From NCBI RefSeq assembly GCF_900107795.1, contig NZ_FNRL01000002.1:372001-436000 (forward strand): a stretch of 64,000 bases of DNA. Reading direction: 5' to 3'. This DNA is from Chitinophaga terrae (ex Kim and Jung 2007). GTDB lineage: Bacteria; Bacteroidota; Bacteroidia; Chitinophagales; Chitinophagaceae. Shown piece after piece: positions 60,614 through 64,000 of the stretch. The notes under the pieces are model-generated. The model saw nothing but the letters and a program-made list of their open reading frames with translations. It made no database searches and was not told the DNA's origin. Each line of letters starts with the position of its first letter. Position 1 is the stretch's first letter. The translations under genes and the position numbers were made by a program.

Positions 60614-62599
60614 TTACATTATATTTTTAACATAGTCCTGTATGGCTTCCTGCGGGTGTACACGGTCGTTCACCTGTATGGCGAGTATGTCTTTCAGCTG
60701 TTGTTGCAGGGCTGGATTATAGACAGGAGTGCATACTTCTATCCGCCTGTGAAGATTGCGGTTCATCCAATCGGCCGACCCCATGTACACTTCTTCTTCC
60801 CCGTTATTATGAAACACGAAAACCCTGGGGTGCTCCAGGTATCTTCCTACAATTTGTATCACCCGTATATTTTCGCTGTCTTCAATTCCGGGTACCAGGC
60901 AGTTGATGCTGCGCACGATCAGATCTACCTGTACGCCTGCTTTGCTGGCCTCATATAGTTTGCTGATCATGCCTACTTCCTGGAGGTTATTGATCTTGAT
61001 AGTGCATTTTGCGGGCAGTCCTTCCCTGGCATGTTTGATCTCCCTGTCTATGAAGGCTGTAAAGCGGCTGGTCATGTTGAACTGTGCTACCAGCAGGTGT
61101 TTGAACTCGAGGAAGTTGTATGCCGAAGGCTGTTCCCTGCTTTGCAGGTACAGGAACAGGAGCTCCATCTCCCTGGTAATGCCAATATGTGAAGTGAACA
61201 GTACATGATCGGTATAGAACCTGGCGGTGGTTTCATTGAAATTGCCCGTTGCAATAAGCCCGCAATACTCCCAGTTATATCCTTTCCGCCTTTTTACCAG
61301 CGCTGTTTTTGCATGCACCTTCATACCGGGGATGCTGTAAATGAGCTTTACGCCGGCGTCTTTCAGTTTTTTAGACCATCTTACATTATTGGCTTCATCA
61401 AACCTGGCTTTCAACTCTACAAATACCGTTACCTTTTTGCCGTTCTTCGCAGCGCTGATGAGCGCCTGTGCGATCTGCGAGCCGGAAGCGATCCTGTAAA
61501 GCGTGATATAGATCTCTTCTACATCCTTATCCAACGCCGCTTCGTTAAAGAAACGAAGTATGTAGTCGTATTGCTGGTAGGGCAGATGAATGAGGATATC
61601 TTCCTGCAAAACCTTATCCAGCAACCTGTCTGTAGCCGCTGCAGTATTAACTGCCGGAACAACTTTTGGATACTCTGCATGTAACAGCGTTGCAGGTTTA
61701 GGCAAATTAGCCAGGTCTTTCAGGTTATGATACCTGCCACCGGCAACTAATTCACTGGGCAGCACTTCAAACTGTTTCGCCACGAAATCCAATAGCGGTG
61801 CAGGGATATTTGAATCATACAGCAGGCGCGTAGGAACGCCGAGCTCACGTTTACGGATAAACGTTTCTACTTCTTCCAGGATATCTCCTTTTACTTCATC
61901 CATATCTACTTCTGCATTCCTGGTCAGCTTTACGCTGTGGCAGTCTGCTACCTGGTACCCGGGGAACAGGTAGCCAACATGGGTCCGGATAATATCATCC
62001 AGGAAAGCGATATACTGCATCCCCCCGATAGCGGGGAGTTGCAGGAACCTTGGCAATTCCGCCGGGATGTTGATCACCACGTATTCCTGCGCCCTGGCAT
62101 CCTTATCCGGGTAGAGGGTAAGCACCAGGTAAAGCGCATTGTTTTCAGGGAACAGTTTCTTGTTTTCCCGCAGCCATACCGGCTGCAGGTAAGCCATAAC
62201 GGTGGTAAGAAAATAGTTTTTCGTGAAACTGTGATGGGCTTCCAGCAAGGGTTGGTTGTAGTAAAGCACAACGCCTTGTGAAAGCAGTTCGGGGATGATC
62301 TTTTTAGAGAATATCCTGCCGTAGGTCTGCTGCTGCCTGTCTATTTCCTGCAATACATCATGCAGGGTCTGCGTATTTACAGCAGGTGTTTCATCTACTT
62401 CCGGATCGGTTTCCAGTACTTTATTAATGGCAAGAATGGCGGGCATCCTTACCCTGAAAAATTCGTCGAGGTTCGAAGAGAATATGGAAAGAAATTTTAT
62501 ACGCTCGTATAGAGGAACTTCCGGATCATCCGCCATCATCAATACCCGGTAATTAAAAGATAACCAACTAAGATCGCGGTTATTTAAAGGAATAGCCAT
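60614..62599 (-). CDS. ppk1: Polyphosphate kinase 1
   Basis: A 661-residue enzyme that builds polyphosphate from ATP. N, H, C1 and C2 domains are all recognisable: the start NNRDLSWLSFNYRVLMMA, FFRVRMPAI, the autophosphorylated His in GMKVHAKTALV (about H427) and the second His in VFHNNGEEE (about 594), then YMGSADWMNRNLHRRIEV (in parts). Length is somewhat short of E. coli PPK1 (688). It starts 10 nt after the HD-PycTM stop, so the two are tightly coupled. Confidence 0.95.
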   Translation of the reverse strand: MAIPLNNRDLSWLSFNYRVLMMADDPEVPLYERIKFLSIFSSNLDEFFRVRMPAILAINKVLETDPEVDETPAVNTQTLHDVLQEIDRQQQTYGRIFSKKIIPELLSQGVVLYYNQPLLEAHHSFTKNYFLTTVMAYLQPVWLRENKKLFPENNALYLVLTLYPDKDARAQEYVVINIPAELPRFLQLPAIGGMQYIAFLDDIIRTHVGYLFPGYQVADCHSVKLTRNAEVDMDEVKGDILEEVETFIRKRELGVPTRLLYDSNIPAPLLDFVAKQFEVLPSELVAGGRYHNLKDLANLPKPATLLHAEYPKVVPAVNTAAATDRLLDKVLQEDILIHLPYQQYDYILRFFNEAALDKDVEEIYITLYRIASGSQIAQALISAAKNGKKVTVFVELKARFDEANNVRWSKKLKDAGVKLIYSIPGMKVHAKTALVKRRKGYNWEYCGLIATGNFNETTARFYTDHVLFTSHIGITREMELLFLYLQSREQPSAYNFLEFKHLLVAQFNMTSRFTAFIDREIKHAREGLPAKCTIKINNLQEVGMISKLYEASKAGVQVDLIVRSINCLVPGIEDSENIRVIQIVGRYLEHPRVFVFHNNGEEEVYMGSADWMNRNLHRRIEVCTPVYNPALQQQLKDILAIQVNDRVHPQEAIQDYVKNIM

Positions 62600-62609
62600 G
62601 ACTCGATCG

Positions 62610-63866
62610 TTAAACTTTTACGGGAAAGAAGATTGCTGCAATTAAGAATGCAAGTACGGAAATGATGAGGCCAAACATGAAGATGTTATAGGAAATACGC
62701 AGCAACTTGTATTTATGGCCCAATACCACGCCAAGGTGGTATACGTCTTTTGTGAGGCTGCTGTAAAGGAAATCGGCATCTGTCATCATCTGCTTCATTC
62801 CCCATTCATATTCTTCCAGGTGCATTTTATAGAAATTGCCAAAGAACAGCAGGTTGGCATTTTTCTTTTCTATATCCGCTTTCGTGAACATTCCGCTGGT
62901 GACATTAGGGCGGGTGGCCAGTACGGAAAATATTACCGTTAATACCGCGGTGGTAAGGAAGATGATAGATGGAATAACCATATTCGGATAATCTTCCAGC
63001 CGGCGAACAAGTACGCTCAGTATCACTGAAATGATAATGGAGTTGACGGAGATCATTATATGCGCCTTGCTGTCGGCCATTGAACTTAAGCGTATATGAT
63101 TGGTAGAAGTGATCCTGAACATGGTTTCAATACCCCTGTCGGGTTTCTTGTTCTTCTCCTTGTCTTTTTTATGCTTTTCGTGCGGGGCCGGTTCACCGGC
63201 TTCACCTGTTCCGGCCACGGTAATGCTGTTTTCAAGAGCGGCTTTGCTTTCTTCAGCAGTTTTTTTATCCAGTTTTTTTGTCAGTTTCTCGATGTTCTCC
63301 TCCTTCTGCTGCTTGTATAATGTTTGCGCATAATCGGTCCAGTAATGCTGGTTTAACATAAAAGTAATAGTGCTGCTAAGCCATTTGGTGGAGGGGATCT
63401 CCTGTTGCCTGGTCAGCTCAACTTCATGTCTTAACAGTTTATTCCTGTCGGAAAAGTTCTTTGAGCCCAGGTGTGAAAGGTCGGCGTCGCAAACGATCTG
63501 TTCAACCAGGTTGTTGGGCGATTGAGGCATTTTTGTTGCCAGTATGGCTCCCTGCACCATAGTTTGAACATTTTCCGGTACCTGGTGTTCCTTTAGGAAC
63601 TGAACGGCTTCCCGGGCGCCTGTTTCTTCGTGGTTTGTTCCGTCGCCGGTTAAATAACCAATATCATGAAACCAGGCGGCGATGTATACGGCAAGCAGTT
63701 CATCGTCCTGCAGCCTGTAATGAGCGGCTATCTGGCCTGCGGCCTGCACTACCTGTTGGGTGTGTGCCAGGTTATGATAAACCAGTTGCGGACTGGGGTG
63801 CTGCGAGTATTGGGCGACAATAAAATCCCGGGCTGCATCTATGATTGCGCTGTTTTGCATGTTCAT
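62610..63866 (-). CDS. HD phosphohydrolase fused to a PycTM-type membrane effector domain
   Basis: A 418-residue protein. Residues 1-180 are an HD domain: H31/H35 (YHNLAHT), H67-D68 (WFHDIGY), H79-E80 and D127 in CDADLSH, all metal or catalytic positions. A Lys/Glu-rich linker (182-245) follows. Residues 247-418 match the Pycsar effector domain PycTM (DUF5706) with membrane helices at about 267-286, 296-317 and 393-414 and the signature SMADSKAHIMISVNSIIIS (in parts). In Pycsar defence PycTM binds cyclic CMP/UMP and damages the membrane, but there the cyclase is adjacent; here no cyclase is seen and the HD domain could act on a nucleotide signal. It opens the operon with ppk1. Domain calls are good; the role is unknown. 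Confidence 0.85.
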   Translation of the reverse strand: MNMQNSAIIDAARDFIVAQYSQHPSPQLVYHNLAHTQQVVQAAGQIAAHYRLQDDELLAVYIAAWFHDIGYLTGDGTNHEETGAREAVQFLKEHQVPENVQTMVQGAILATKMPQSPNNLVEQIVCDADLSHLGSKNFSDRNKLLRHEVELTRQQEIPSTKWLSSTITFMLNQHYWTDYAQTLYKQQKEENIEKLTKKLDKKTAEESKAALENSITVAGTGEAGEPAPHEKHKKDKEKNKKPDRGIETMFRITSTNHIRLSSMADSKAHIMISVNSIIISVILSVLVRRLEDYPNMVIPSIIFLTTAVLTVIFSVLATRPNVTSGMFTKADIEKKNANLLFFGNFYKMHLEEYEWGMKQMMTDADFLYSSLTKDVYHLGVVLGHKYKLLRISYNIFMFGLIISVLAFLIAAIFFPVKV

Positions 63867-63973
63867 GGTTATTAAATCAAATAGCAGGTTATTAAAGTTA
63901 TCCGGCTATAATTCTTTATTCTCACCGGAAGTTACTGCATTTTTAAGTTAAATTTATGCTATAAAGTAATGCT

Positions 63974-64000
63974 ATGAAACTCCGGGCCGGATTAATATTA
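63974..64000 (+). CDS. Start of a gene at the right edge (partial)
   Basis: ATG at 63974 opens MKLRAGLIL and continues past the window end. The basic start and hydrophobic run look like the beginning of a signal peptide. It diverges from the HD-PycTM gene by 107 bp. Too short to identify. Confidence 0.4.

Overview
The window looks like chromosomal DNA of a Bacteroidota species, most likely a Chitinophaga-like member of the Chitinophagaceae. The grounds are a short primary sigma factor of the Bacteroidota type, several promoters of the TTTG-N18/20-TAnnTTTG class, type IX secretion (T9SS) partners of the PorP/SprF and CHU_C type, and the gene order ffh-rpsP-rimM-trmD-rplS. No phage, insertion sequence, CRISPR array or rRNA was seen. 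Genus is an inference; no database search was possible.

Layout. 1-4.6 kb: a T9SS surface-protein cluster (a partial gene, two secreted proteins, a DUF11/CHU_C protein and a PorP/SprF outer-membrane protein). 4.8-10.6 kb: tRNA-Leu, a ROK regulator, a frameshifted VOC gene, a large TPR protein and an S41-peptidase homologue without its nucleophile. 10.7-24.2 kb: about 13 kb of signal transduction. A rightward group (11.3-18.4 kb) carries a giant hybrid kinase, a receiver, CheR, CheB and a receiver-kinase. A leftward five-gene group (24.2-18.6 kb) carries a ThiF/E1-like enzyme, a LuxI/GNAT-like acyltransferase, a 7TMR-DISM kinase, a receiver-kinase and a receiver. The two groups converge on tRNA-Ala.

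24.6-30.5 kb: an exported superoxide dismutase, a long palindromic repeat, a GT39-type glycosyltransferase, a PAP2 phosphatase, an LptF/LptG permease and two small conserved genes. 30.8-39.1 kb: housekeeping genes (rpoD, ffh, rpsP, rimM, trmD, rplS, tatA, gatA) and a MltD-like lytic transglycosylase, with a second palindrome of the same family. 39.2-43.1 kb: a cation/proton antiporter, pgk and gap. 43.3-52.3 kb: two identical tRNA-Glu(UUC) genes that bracket a sugar isomerase-like protein, an AraC regulator, a heparinase II/III-type polysaccharide lyase, a TonB-dependent receptor and a DUF1345 protein. 52.4-58.1 kb: a hypothetical gene, an Fpg/Nei glycosylase, an LRR-like protein and a propeller/LytS-type kinase. 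58.2-63.9 kb: a tight leftward operon of an HD-PycTM fusion, ppk1, a thioredoxin-like protein, a DUF4442 protein and a beta-CASP metallo-hydrolase. The start of another gene lies at the right edge.

The best candidate for an undescribed system is the operon at 18588-24173. It places an adenylating E1-like enzyme and an acyl-transfer enzyme of the autoinducer-synthase fold directly upstream of a membrane kinase with a periplasmic ligand-binding domain, followed by two receiver proteins. This is the layout expected of a make-and-sense small-molecule circuit. Second is the HD-PycTM/ppk1 operon, where a Pycsar-type membrane effector domain is fused to a phosphohydrolase instead of sitting beside a cyclase. 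Third is the CheR/CheB pair encoded with a hybrid kinase and no chemoreceptor, CheA or CheW in view.
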